Source: Candidatus Curtissbacteria bacterium (GTDB lineage Bacteria > Patescibacteriota > Microgenomatia > Curtissbacterales > GWA2-41-24). Taken from it: a DNA stretch of 37,995 bases. The translations under genes and the position numbers were made by a program. Below the pieces are notes generated by a model. That model was not told where the DNA came from and did not search any database. It was given only the letters and a program-made list of their open reading frames with translations. The DNA lies in the NCBI GenBank assembly GCA_016183325.1, contig JACPEV010000018.1, positions 1-37,995 of the forward strand, in the 5' to 3' direction. This document shows positions 27,696 to 36,803 of this stretch, piece by piece. Position 1 is the stretch's first letter; each line of letters begins with the position of its first letter.

Positions 27696-29024
27696 ATGAC
27701 TCAAGACAGAGACACTGGCAGTCCCCAAGAACTTTCCCCCGAAGATTTAGAGAAACGCACCTCGATCATCAAAGCTTTAGGACGGACCCTAGAATCAGGA
27801 TTAGACTTGGTAAATGGTCTTGAAATCCCTCAAGCAGACAAAGACCTTTACTATGATGGTTTCTCAAACGGAGTTGCCTCTTCGCAATTTGTTATAAGAG
27901 TCTCAGATAAAGAATACGAGATGGACCGACCGCCACAATTCTCGTGGGTAAGCCCTTGCGGTATTGAGGTGCCAACTTTTTCAAGAGGATTAAGTGTTTC
28001 TTTGTTGAACCATAGAAGGTATGACCAAAATATGACAGATGACATTCCTGAAGAAGACATAGTTGAAACATTGGACCAAGCAGAAGCGGAGGATAAAATA
28101 TCAAGGGATATGGTTGAAGAAATAAAATCAAAAGCTGTCAGCGAAGGGCCACAAGCACTATTCCACTACCGTGATGCATTTTTAGGCGAATCAGAGAATA
28201 TGTCTCTTGTTGTAGCGAATACACTCTTTGCAACCCACATGGCGAAGGGAATGGCAGATGGAAAATTCCCTGTAGGGAAAGGGAATCCTGGAACAGAAGA
28301 GTTCAAAGCACATTTAATTGATGGTTTGAAATTAGTTAAAAGATTTGTTTCAGCCCTGGACGAGGATAATTTCTCAAAACTAAACCAGCATCTCAGAAGG
28401 TTTAAACAAATGGAAGACGCAACTTTAGAGGAGTACGCAGAGCAATTCTTACTTACAAGGGTCGGGGTTGTTAAAAGTCCCGGCATAGTGGATGACTGGA
28501 GTGTAGAAAGAAGAAAACGGCAATTAGGTCCAAAAGAGGCAATAGAAGCAGGCAAAAGTTACCTTAATTGTGATTTTAGAGATTTACCACTGAACGAGGG
28601 GGTTGTCGAAAAAGCGCAACCGCCACAACAGCCCTGGCGAGAATATACAACAAATACTTGGGACAATGACCATCAACTTTTTGGTAGGTATGAATTAACA
28701 GAAGGTGAGTCTAACCTACAAATAGATTATATGTTAGACAGTACTCATTTCCCAGCAAAATACGGATTCTTTTCTGATATTGAAATAACATTAAAAGCAG
28801 CTGACGGGATTTCAAGAAGAATATTAGTTGGACAGGAAGTGGGCGGACCAGAACTTGTATTCCCAATTGTAATTGCAGGAGATTTTGACTTTCAAGATGA
28901 GCAAGTTAGAAACAAATTAGAAACTCTTGCATCTGATCCAAATGTTAAACCAGATGTCGGTAGAGTTATTGAGGACATTTTAAGAATATCAGCAGCAGGG
29001 CAATTAGAAAGAATCTCTTCGTGA
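27696..29024 (+). CDS. Hypothetical protein, 442 aa, no recognised domain
   Basis: Long ORF with good promoter. Soluble composition, no TM, no motif I recognise. Confidence 0.8.
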   Translation: MTQDRDTGSPQELSPEDLEKRTSIIKALGRTLESGLDLVNGLEIPQADKDLYYDGFSNGVASSQFVIRVSDKEYEMDRPPQFSWVSPCGIEVPTFSRGLSVSLLNHRRYDQNMTDDIPEEDIVETLDQAEAEDKISRDMVEEIKSKAVSEGPQALFHYRDAFLGESENMSLVVANTLFATHMAKGMADGKFPVGKGNPGTEEFKAHLIDGLKLVKRFVSALDEDNFSKLNQHLRRFKQMEDATLEEYAEQFLLTRVGVVKSPGIVDDWSVERRKRQLGPKEAIEAGKSYLNCDFRDLPLNEGVVEKAQPPQQPWREYTTNTWDNDHQLFGRYELTEGESNLQIDYMLDSTHFPAKYGFFSDIEITLKAADGISRRILVGQEVGGPELVFPIVIAGDFDFQDEQVRNKLETLASDPNVKPDVGRVIEDILRISAAGQLERISS

Positions 29025-29066
29025 AAACAAAACTATCGGGCAATTAGGATAGGGTTTGAAGTCATA

Positions 29067-29090
29067 GACCCTGAGCGCAGTCGAAGGGTC
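29067..29090. repeat. Small palindromic repeat (GACCCTgagcgcagtcgaAGGGTC)
   Basis: 6-bp perfect arms around a GAGCGCAGTCGA core; related in core to 36560-36610. Confidence 0.6.
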
Positions 29091-29325
29091 AAAGATCATG
29101 AGTGTAATCGAAGGACTAAAATCTCCAAACTGACAATTTTTCCAATACCCAAACCACCGGTAACTACTCACAGGTATTGATACGGTTCTATTCTTCGAGT
29201 GCAAGCGAGGAGTTTAGTTCTCGGCTGTTAGCCTCGAACAATAATTGACGTATCAGTAATGGTGAATGATTACACCCACCGCGCAGAATTGACATATCAA
29301 CTGCATGTGATATTTTTGTAATAGG

Positions 29326-30438
29326 TCAGATTACTTTTTCTAGGGGGTAATATTTTAGATTAAATGCCTCACAAACAGCCTTGTAGGTGCACTTACCATC
29401 AATTGTATTAATTCCCAGGGAAAGAGCAGGATCATCAAAAACTGCTTTCTTCAAACCTTTATTTGCTATATCCATGGCATATCTAAGTGTTGCGTTTGTC
29501 AGAGCCAAAGTAGATGTATAGGGTACTGCCCCGGGCATATTTGTCACGCAGTAGTGAATAATCCCGTCAACTTCGTAAATCGGATCGGCATGAGTAGTTG
29601 GTCTGGAAGTCTCAAAAGTCCCTCCTTGGTCAATCGAAACATCAACCAAAACAGCACCCTTTCTCATTTTCGTGAGCATTTTTCGAGAAACCAGCCTTGG
29701 AGCTTTTGCCCCAGCTACCAAAACTGCTCCCACTACCAGATCGGCGTCAGTCAGCGCATTTTCGATTGCCCCAGGATGAGAAACTTCTGTCGCAAGTTGC
29801 GAGCCAAAAATGTCATCTAAATATCGAAGTCTTTCAAGATTTCTTCCAAAAATAGTAACTCTGCTCCCCAGTCCGACAGCCATCTTGGCAGCGTTTGTTC
29901 CGACGACTCCTGTCCCCAAAATCACTACATGTCCCGGAAGAACTCCCGGAACACCTCCCAACAATTTTCCTTCGCCTCCATTTGGTTTCTGTAGAAACCA
30001 GGCCCCAACCTGAATCGCCATTCTGCCGGCAACTTCGCTCATTGGCGTCAGAAGTGGTAAAGATCCGTCCGCAAGTTCAATTGTTTCATAAGCAATCCCG
30101 ATCACTTTTTTTGCCACAAGCATTTTTGCCACCTCGGACTCTGCGGCTAAGTGTAAGTATGTGTAAAGAATTAGTCCTGGCCGATAATATTTAAATTCAG
30201 TCTTTTGGGGTTCTTTGACTTTTATTATCAACTCAACTCGTCTATAAACTTCACCAGCCGCATTTATAATTTTTGCCCCCGCCTTAATATATTCATCGTT
30301 GGAAAATCCGCTCCCGACTCCGGCATTTTTTTCAATCAATACCTTATGATTATTATCGACCAAAGCTTTGACACCATACGGAGTCAATCCTACCCGATTT
30401 TCCCCTATTTTGATTTCCTTTACACATCCGACAATCAT
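29326..30438 (-). CDS. ald: Alanine dehydrogenase
   Basis: MIVGCVKEIKIGENRVGLTPYGVKAL, 'PLLTPMSEVAGRMA', GVPGVLPGHVVILGTGVVGTNAAKMA, DVSIDQGGTFETSRPTTH. Confidence 0.95.
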   Translation of the reverse strand: MIVGCVKEIKIGENRVGLTPYGVKALVDNNHKVLIEKNAGVGSGFSNDEYIKAGAKIINAAGEVYRRVELIIKVKEPQKTEFKYYRPGLILYTYLHLAAESEVAKMLVAKKVIGIAYETIELADGSLPLLTPMSEVAGRMAIQVGAWFLQKPNGGEGKLLGGVPGVLPGHVVILGTGVVGTNAAKMAVGLGSRVTIFGRNLERLRYLDDIFGSQLATEVSHPGAIENALTDADLVVGAVLVAGAKAPRLVSRKMLTKMRKGAVLVDVSIDQGGTFETSRPTTHADPIYEVDGIIHYCVTNMPGAVPYTSTLALTNATLRYAMDIANKGLKKAVFDDPALSLGINTIDGKCTYKAVCEAFNLKYYPLEKVI

Positions 30439-30442
30439 TTTT

Positions 30443-31489
30443 TTAGATCAAGCGTTTTGCCAAAAGCAACTCTGCATTCAGTATAGCTGCTCCCGCAGCT
30501 CCACGGATAGTATTATGTACCAGAAGCACAAGTTTAAAGTCAAGAACAGAAGATTCTCGCACTCTTCCAACTGCAACCGACATTCCATCCCCAATATTCC
30601 TGTCTAAAACCGGTTGTGGTCGATCTCTCCCAGGAAGATAAACAATCGGTTTTTTGGGAGCGCTGGGTAAATCTAATTTGTAAGATTCGCCCTTAAAGCC
30701 CGAAAGCACTTTTATAATGGCATCCCTTGCAGGTTTCTTTTCAAATTCAATTGTCAAAGTTTCTGTGTGACCGTCGCGAACACTCACTCGATTGCAATGA
30801 GCACTTATTTTGAGATCACGATCAACTATCCGTCCATTTTTAAACTCTCCGAGGATTTTTAGAGGTTCTGTCTCCAATTTTTCCTCTTCACCATCAATAT
30901 AAGGAATCACATTGTCCAGGGCATCCAAGGAAGCAACTCCTGGATAGCCAGCTCCGGACAAGGCTTGCATTGAAGTCACTATTACTTTTTTCACTCCAAA
31001 AGCGTCGTCAAGGGGCTTCAAAACTAATGTTAAACCACAAACTGTACAATTTGGATTGGTTACAATAAAACCGCGCAAGCCCCATCGTTTCTTTTGGATT
31101 TCTATAAGCTTCAAGTGACTTGCATTAACTTCCGGAATCAAAAGCGGGACATCACTGTCCATCCGGTGATTGCGACTATTACTGACAACCACATAACCAT
31201 TCTTTGCAAAGTTTTCCTCAATTTCACCGGCCACCGATGAGTCCAGCGCCGAAAACACTAGCTTTGCGTCAATCGTTGGTTCACATAGTCCAACCTTTAA
31301 TTTTGCAATCTCACCTGGGATACCTGTAGAAATTTTCCAATTTACGATATCCCCGTAAGGTTTCCCCGCAGATTTCTCGGATGCACAGAGGGAGTTTATT
31401 TCAAACCATGGATGATTAGTTAAAAGCTGTACGAGTCTCTGACCAACTGCACCAGTAGCTCCCAGAATCCCAACTTTTATCTTCTTCAT
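30443..31489 (-). CDS. asd: Aspartate-semialdehyde dehydrogenase
   Basis: VGILGATGAVGQRLVQLL, 'IVTNPNCTVCGL', 'ISAHCNRVSVRDGHTETL', 'DRPQPVLDRNIGDGMSVAVGRVR'. Confidence 0.95.
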   Translation of the reverse strand: MKKIKVGILGATGAVGQRLVQLLTNHPWFEINSLCASEKSAGKPYGDIVNWKISTGIPGEIAKLKVGLCEPTIDAKLVFSALDSSVAGEIEENFAKNGYVVVSNSRNHRMDSDVPLLIPEVNASHLKLIEIQKKRWGLRGFIVTNPNCTVCGLTLVLKPLDDAFGVKKVIVTSMQALSGAGYPGVASLDALDNVIPYIDGEEEKLETEPLKILGEFKNGRIVDRDLKISAHCNRVSVRDGHTETLTIEFEKKPARDAIIKVLSGFKGESYKLDLPSAPKKPIVYLPGRDRPQPVLDRNIGDGMSVAVGRVRESSVLDFKLVLLVHNTIRGAAGAAILNAELLLAKRLI

Positions 31490-32376
31490 ATCAACTTGAG
31501 ATTCGCAAGAACCCGCCGCAAAACCTCTTTGTTCTTTTCGGACATGGCAATCAGAGGCAAGCGGAAAGATTCTTTAATTTTTCCCATCATGAAAAGGGCT
31601 GTTTTAACCGGTATTGGGTTAGTTTCAATAAAGTTAACATTCATGAGGTCAAACAATTTATAATGCAAATCCCTGGCCTTTTTAAAATCGCCATCTAAAG
31701 CAGCTGCTACTAATTTGGAAAATTCTCTGGGAACCTCATTGGCAACCACGGAAATACATCCATGTCCTCCAGCCGCTATAAGTCCCAGGGTAAAAACGTC
31801 ATCACCAGACAAAATCGAAAAATCGCCAGACGCCTCCTTGATAATCTCCATCATTTGGGGATAATTTCCTGAAGCTTCTTTGATTCCGACAACCTGGGGA
31901 ATTTCCTTGGCGATTCTGAGTGTTGTTTCTGCCGTCATATTCAAACCAGTTCTGCCCGGAACGTTATAAATGATAATTGGCAAATCGCAAGATTTCGCAA
32001 TCGCCTTGAAGTGGGCGACAAGACCGTCATTGGTTGGCTTGTTGTAATAGGGAGTTACATGTAAAAGAGCATCAGCTCCGGCGTTTTTTGCCAATTGTGA
32101 AAGATGAATGGCCTTTGCTGTATCGTTGCTTCCGGCTCCTGCAATTACCGGAATTTTACCGTCAACTTCCGCAACAGTTATTCTAACCACAAGTTCATAC
32201 TCTTCTAGGTTCAGGGTCGCCGCTTCTCCGGTTGATCCGCAAGGCACGATTGCATTGACACCGCCCAAAACAAGAAATTTTATAAGCGATTTCAAAGCCG
32301 GCTCGTCCACTTTTTTCTTTTCATCAAAAGGCGTAACCATAGCTGGAATTGCTCCGGTAAATTTTTTAACTTTCAC
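31486..32376 (-). CDS. dapA: 4-hydroxy-tetrahydrodipicolinate synthase
   Basis: GAIPAMVTPFDE, 'VPCGSTGEAATLNLEEYE', 'VTPYYNKPTNDGLVAHF', 'IIYNVPGRTGLNM', 'VGIKEASGN'. Confidence 0.97.
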   Translation of the reverse strand: MKVKKFTGAIPAMVTPFDEKKKVDEPALKSLIKFLVLGGVNAIVPCGSTGEAATLNLEEYELVVRITVAEVDGKIPVIAGAGSNDTAKAIHLSQLAKNAGADALLHVTPYYNKPTNDGLVAHFKAIAKSCDLPIIIYNVPGRTGLNMTAETTLRIAKEIPQVVGIKEASGNYPQMMEIIKEASGDFSILSGDDVFTLGLIAAGGHGCISVVANEVPREFSKLVAAALDGDFKKARDLHYKLFDLMNVNFIETNPIPVKTALFMMGKIKESFRLPLIAMSEKNKEVLRRVLANLKLI

Positions 32377-33110
32377 TATATCACCCCCCGTTCAAAAAGG
32401 TCTTCGAATGCAAATAATCCCCTATTGTTTTTAATAAAATCTGCGGCCAGAAACGCTCCCTGAGCAAAACCGCGCCGCGAGTGCGCAGAATGGGAAAGTT
32501 CAATCTTATCCGCCAGACTGTCAAAAATCACCTCATGGTGTCCGGGGTTAAAACCTCCCCTGATGGAAGCAAAATGCAGCTCATCACTTCTTATCTTTCT
32601 ATCCAGTTTCTCAGCTTGTAACTGTTTTTTCTCTTTTGTGGAAGATAAGATAATTTCAGCTATTTTTTTTGCCGTACCGCTCGGACTGTCCTTTTTCCCT
32701 TTGTGATGAATTTCAAAACCATAAACGTCATATCCGCCATATTTGTCAAAAAGTTTACTGGCAAAATAAACAGTCTTGAAGAATATATTCGCTCCCACAG
32801 AAAAATTTTTAGCATATATTAACCCGGCTTTATATTTTGCCACCATTTTTTTAACAGCAGGTAATTTGTCATACCAGCCAGTAGTGCCTATGACCATTTT
32901 GGTACCCAAAGGCAAAATAGCCTGCATATTTTTCAAAACAACCTCAGGCGAAGTAAAATCCAAAGCTACCTCTGCTTTTTTAACTCCGGCAATATCTAAC
33001 TTGTCCGTCATTTTTCTAAAACTTACAGAGACAATCTCATCATTTCTCTCAAGGGCGAGCTTTTCCAGCTCCTGGCCCATATTTCCATAACCAACAAGCG
33101 CTATCTTCAT
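32376..33110 (-). CDS. dapB: 4-hydroxy-tetrahydrodipicolinate reductase
   Basis: IALVGYGNMGQ, 'VIGTTGW', 'KNFSVGANIFF', 'EIHHKGKKDSPSGTAKK'. Confidence 0.95.
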   Translation of the reverse strand: MKIALVGYGNMGQELEKLALERNDEIVSVSFRKMTDKLDIAGVKKAEVALDFTSPEVVLKNMQAILPLGTKMVIGTTGWYDKLPAVKKMVAKYKAGLIYAKNFSVGANIFFKTVYFASKLFDKYGGYDVYGFEIHHKGKKDSPSGTAKKIAEIILSSTKEKKQLQAEKLDRKIRSDELHFASIRGGFNPGHHEVIFDSLADKIELSHSAHSRRGFAQGAFLAADFIKNNRGLFAFEDLFERGVI

Positions 33111-34441
33111 TTCTCCTCGATCAGATTTTTATGAAGAGCCTTTACTAGTCCTTCAACTCGGTCATATTGTACCACCAGGCTCAAATTTATATCTGTTGCT
33201 CCCAGAGAAACCATTCTTACCAAAGTTTTTTCTTCGTCTAAAATGTCGAATATTTCCCTTATTGTTGATGGAGACTTAACTATTCCTTCGCCAACCAATG
33301 AGACCATTCCCAAATTACTTTCTATATTAATTGAAGCAAACTTTTCAAGATCGCGCGCTGCTTTCGAAAGCGAATCATAGCTATTCAAGGTTACGGAAAC
33401 GCTTACCTCAGATACGCTTACTAAATCTACTGAAATATTATTTTTGGCAAATACATCAAATATTCTTGCTAAAAATCCTTTCGAGAAAAGCATTTCGGTT
33501 GAATAAATATTTACAAGAGTGACCTCTTTTTTATAAGAAATAGCGCTCACGGCTCTTTTTACAATAGTCTTACCAGTGATTGTTGTTCCAGCACCCTTAG
33601 GGCTGAATGTGTTTAAAACCCTAACAGGAATGCCCATTTTTATAGCCGGTTTAAGAGTTCTTGGATGCAAAACCTTTGCTCCGAAAAAGGCAAGTTCCGA
33701 AGCTTCTCTATACGAAACAGACGAAAGCAGTCTTGCCGCGCTTACGATTCTGGGATCAGCACTAAATATGCCATCAACATCTGTCCAGATTTGAACCTCA
33801 GAAGCACCGAGGGAAAATGCCAGTATTGAAGCTGTGTAATCCGACCCTCCTCGCCCTAGTGTCGTAGTTTTACCATCTTTTGTTCCACCTATAAACCCAG
33901 TCACAACGGGTACCACCCCATTCTTAACAAGTGGTATCAGCCATTTCCTGCACCTGTTTTTTGTAATGCCGACTATAAACTCGGCTGAACCAAAGTTGCT
34001 GTCGGTAATGACAAAGTCGGTGGAAACTGCACAAATAGCATTAATCGATTGTGATTTTAGAGACTCACAGACAATATACGAAGAAAGAATCTCACCATAT
34101 GAACAGAGCTTATCCAAAGCAGCCTGATTCAACTTGCCCCGTCTGAGCAATCTTTCTGCATCCTTTAGTTTGGAGTTTACAAATGCCAAAATCTCAACTC
34201 TTTTTTCATCTTTCCCCCATAGCTTTAAAACCAAATCCTGATGGATTTTAAAAACACCCTCAATTTCTTTTTGTCCTCTGCCGTGGGAATTGCCGGCTGC
34301 AATTAAAAGATCAGTTACCCCGCCAAGAGCGGAAACCACGATTATGGGGTCCCTCTCGATCTCTTTTTTTACTATTTCACAAATATTTTTAATATTCTTG
34401 GCAGAGGAGACAGAACTTCCGCCAAATTTTAGAATAATCAT
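33107..34441 (-). CDS. lysC: Aspartate kinase
   Basis: MIILKFGGSSVSSAKNI, 'TTLGRGGSDYTASILAF', 'VDGIFSADPRIV', tandem ACT-like C-terminus. The listed start (34468) is 9 codons too long. Confidence 0.95.
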   Translation of the reverse strand: MIILKFGGSSVSSAKNIKNICEIVKKEIERDPIIVVSALGGVTDLLIAAGNSHGRGQKEIEGVFKIHQDLVLKLWGKDEKRVEILAFVNSKLKDAERLLRRGKLNQAALDKLCSYGEILSSYIVCESLKSQSINAICAVSTDFVITDSNFGSAEFIVGITKNRCRKWLIPLVKNGVVPVVTGFIGGTKDGKTTTLGRGGSDYTASILAFSLGASEVQIWTDVDGIFSADPRIVSAARLLSSVSYREASELAFFGAKVLHPRTLKPAIKMGIPVRVLNTFSPKGAGTTITGKTIVKRAVSAISYKKEVTLVNIYSTEMLFSKGFLARIFDVFAKNNISVDLVSVSEVSVSVTLNSYDSLSKAARDLEKFASINIESNLGMVSLVGEGIVKSPSTIREIFDILDEEKTLVRMVSLGATDINLSLVVQYDRVEGLVKALHKNLIEEK

Positions 34442-34608
34442 ACGAACCCAGAGGGAATTATATGCCAAAAAACCTACTGTATCAAACTATTTCAATCCCC
34501 CAAAATCCAAAGTCTTGAAATAATCATCCACGGTTTCCGCACATGGCAATTTGTTCTATTAATTTTTGCCATAGTTTTCTGTCGGGCGCCAATTGTAGAC
34601 CTTCCCTC

Positions 34609-34637
34609 TTGACAAATGCAAGCAACTCTCATATATT
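34609..34637 (+). promoter_or_regulatory. Promoter upstream of the Fur-family gene
   Basis: TTGACA (34609-34614), 17-nt spacer, TATATT (34632-34637). Confidence 0.75.
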
Positions 34638-34658
34638 AAATGCAAGTCTATTGCATTT
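34638..34658. promoter_or_regulatory. Candidate Fur-family operator AAATGCAA-GTCTA-TTGCATTT
   Basis: Perfect 8-bp arms, 5-nt spacer, between the -10 and the start codon. A further direct half-site AAATGCAAG at 34614-34622 overlaps the promoter spacer. Confidence 0.7.
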
Positions 34659-34664
34659 AGAATC

Positions 34665-35087
34665 ATGAGTGTAAATCACGACTGCAGGAACGAGTTAAAA
34701 GAAGCGTCGCTTAAAGCAACCCCTGCTCGTCTTGCTATCCTTAAACTTCTGGAGTCAACGGAAAAACCCGTAGATGTCAAAGCTGTCCGTTCTTTTATCA
34801 GAAAAAATAATAGCAAAACCGATCCGGCCACAATTTTTAGGATTTTAAATTCATTTACCAAACGCGGCCTTGCCAGACAGATTTACCTGAATGAGTCAAA
34901 GGCAAGATATGAAAGAGCTAACAAGATTGAACATCATCACCTTATTTGCCAAAGTTGTGGCCAAGTGCAAGACATTTTGGATTGCACGATTTTTGATCTT
35001 GAAAAAGACATTTTGAAGAAGAAAGGATTCCTGGTCAAGACCCATTCAATGGAATTCTTCGGCCTGTGCCTGCGATGTCAACATTAA
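34665..35087 (+). CDS. Fur-family metalloregulator (Fur/Zur-like)
   Basis: 'KATPARLAILKLLESTEKPVDVKAVRSFI', 'DPATIFRILNSFTKRGLARQI', 'EHHHLICQSCGQVQDI', C-terminal CLRCQH (paired CxxC). Confidence 0.9.
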   Translation: MSVNHDCRNELKEASLKATPARLAILKLLESTEKPVDVKAVRSFIRKNNSKTDPATIFRILNSFTKRGLARQIYLNESKARYERANKIEHHHLICQSCGQVQDILDCTIFDLEKDILKKKGFLVKTHSMEFFGLCLRCQH

Positions 35088-35839
35088 CATACATCATCTT
35101 ATTCACATTTCTTGGCAGCCTCGGAGCCTTAATTGGCGGCTTTATACTCCTTTGGAGAAAAAAATTTGCCCTCAAGATTTCTCATTTTCTTGCTTCTTTT
35201 GCTGCCGGAGTACTGCTTGGGACTGCTTTTTTCGATCTTCTGCCCGAAGCAATGCTTGAGGCAAAAGATCTAGGAATTAACATATTTTTCTGGACGCTTA
35301 TGGGCATTGTTATCTTTTTTCTGATGGAAAGATTCATCCACTGGTTTCACCATCATGAAGAACATCACGCACATGAGAAAGAATCAAAATCGACTATTCC
35401 CTTAATCATCATAAGCGATACAGTGCATAATTTTTTAGACGGGGTTGTTATTGCCTTAACGTTTCTTATTAGTATTCCTTTGGGTATTGTGACAACCCTT
35501 GCGGTTTTTGCCCACGAAATTCCCCAGGAAATTGGAGATTTTGGACTTTTACTGCATAAAGGCCTCTCAAGAACAAGAATTATCTTGGTTAATATCCTCA
35601 GCGCTGCCGTCTCAATTCTTGGGGCAATAATCGCCTATTTAGCAGGAGATTTAATATCAAACTATATACCGGTTTTTCTTGCGCTAACCGCCGGTTTTTT
35701 TATCTATATTGCTACCTCTGACCTAATCCCAGAAATACATTATGAAAAAAGACAGGGCTTTGCCCTAATCGAAAGTTTACTCTTGATTTTAGGAATAGTA
35801 GTTATTGCTACATCTGTCTCATTGATTGAGAACGGTTAA
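35075..35839 (+). CDS. ZIP-family metal transporter
   Basis: Polytopic; His-rich loop HWFHHHEEHHAHEKE; 'SDTVHNFLDGVVIALTF', 'AVFAHEIPQEIGDFGLL' ZIP TM4/TM5 motifs. ATG 35075 overlaps the fur-like stop; the listed start at 35066 is a GTG. Confidence 0.93.
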   Translation: MSTLTYIILFTFLGSLGALIGGFILLWRKKFALKISHFLASFAAGVLLGTAFFDLLPEAMLEAKDLGINIFFWTLMGIVIFFLMERFIHWFHHHEEHHAHEKESKSTIPLIIISDTVHNFLDGVVIALTFLISIPLGIVTTLAVFAHEIPQEIGDFGLLLHKGLSRTRIILVNILSAAVSILGAIIAYLAGDLISNYIPVFLALTAGFFIYIATSDLIPEIHYEKRQGFALIESLLLILGIVVIATSVSLIENG

Positions 35840-35886
35840 AAACCATAGCATCAATAAATGCCACAGATCCTGACCCAGTGCAAGCC

Positions 35887-36300
35887 TTAGAGTTCCACAA
35901 AAGTAATCTCTTTTTTCTTCCCGTCTAGAAAAATATTAAATCTGTCTAAAATTCCTGCCCTACCCAAAAGAATTGGCACTTCGTTATTTGGATTAAAAAC
36001 ACAAGGAATTTTGAAATCTCTATCGCCAAACTCAATCGCTATTTGGGATTTATAGACAGAAATCGTAGTTCCCTCATAACCACTCATCGGTAATTGGGGA
36101 CATCGATCAAGATCAATGCCTAATCTTTTAGCGGCTGAGGTTGGTAGTGATGCAACATCAGCCCCTGTATCAAAAAGGAAAGAAAAGGGAATTACACCAT
36201 GGGCCGACTTAACGTTTAGCCATAAATTAATTGTGGGGATTGAGCCAAACTCAAAGGAAGATTCAATTACGTAGGGAAACTTTAACTTCATAAATAGCAA
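35887..36300 (-). CDS. Retropepsin-like aspartyl protease (clan AA)
   Basis: 'FSFLFDTGADVASLPTSAAKRLGIDL' D-T-G-A catalytic motif, 'VPILLGRAGILDRFNIFLDGKKKEI'. Confidence 0.85.
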   Translation of the reverse strand: MLFMKLKFPYVIESSFEFGSIPTINLWLNVKSAHGVIPFSFLFDTGADVASLPTSAAKRLGIDLDRCPQLPMSGYEGTTISVYKSQIAIEFGDRDFKIPCVFNPNNEVPILLGRAGILDRFNIFLDGKKKEITFVEL

Positions 36301-36475
36301 CAGTACCCGCAGGTTTGACGAATTGAACAGCTGGCAACTTGTAACCTTTCTTCTCTGCTATTTTGAAAGCTTTGTCCAAATTTTTGTCCGCCGCTACAAT
36401 TCTGCCATCTGGCTTGTCCATTAAGACATACATACCACCATACTTTTTTTGTAGTTTCGCGTAAGAGACTTTCAT
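36263..36475 (-). CDS. Small protein, DUF5678-like
   Basis: 'KLQKKYGGMYVLMDKPDGRIVAADKNLDKAFKIAEKKGYKLPAVQFVKP'. Overlaps the protease gene by 38 nt. The family name is a tentative recognition. Confidence 0.6.
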   Translation of the reverse strand: MKVSYAKLQKKYGGMYVLMDKPDGRIVAADKNLDKAFKIAEKKGYKLPAVQFVKPAGTVAIYEVKVSLRN

Positions 36476-36559
36476 ATCACATGTATTTTATCACAAACCA
36501 GTAAGATATAATCATCACTGATGAAAATAGCCCTCGTATACGATCCTTAGACGAGTTTA

Positions 36560-36733
36560 CCCTGAGCGAACTTGTCCTGAGCGAAGCCGAAGGAGTCGAA
36601 CTACTCAGGGCAATTGCTCCAATCTCGGAGGTTTTTACTTTGGAGCGATGTGACCTGCCTGCTCCTCGAGTCTGAGCGACGGTTCGACTGAGCTCACCGT
36701 CGAAGTCCTCGGAGTCGAAGACCGGCAGGCAGG
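36560..36733. repeat. Composite palindromic repeat region
   Basis: CCCTGAG (36560-36566)...CTCAGGG (36604-36610), and CCTGCCTGC (36654-36662)...GCAGGCAGG (36725-36733) with nested CGACGGT...ACCGTCG. Confidence 0.8.
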
Positions 36734-36803
36734 GTAGGACTTTCGACAGGGTTCACTGACCAATTTTTGATGTCAATATTTAAAAAGTGCTAAACTGAAA
36801 TTA

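Noticed and set aside
28166-28555. 129-aa minus-strand ORF inside the 442-aa gene
   Set aside because: Antisense of a longer ORF with a good promoter; no domain or promoter of its own.
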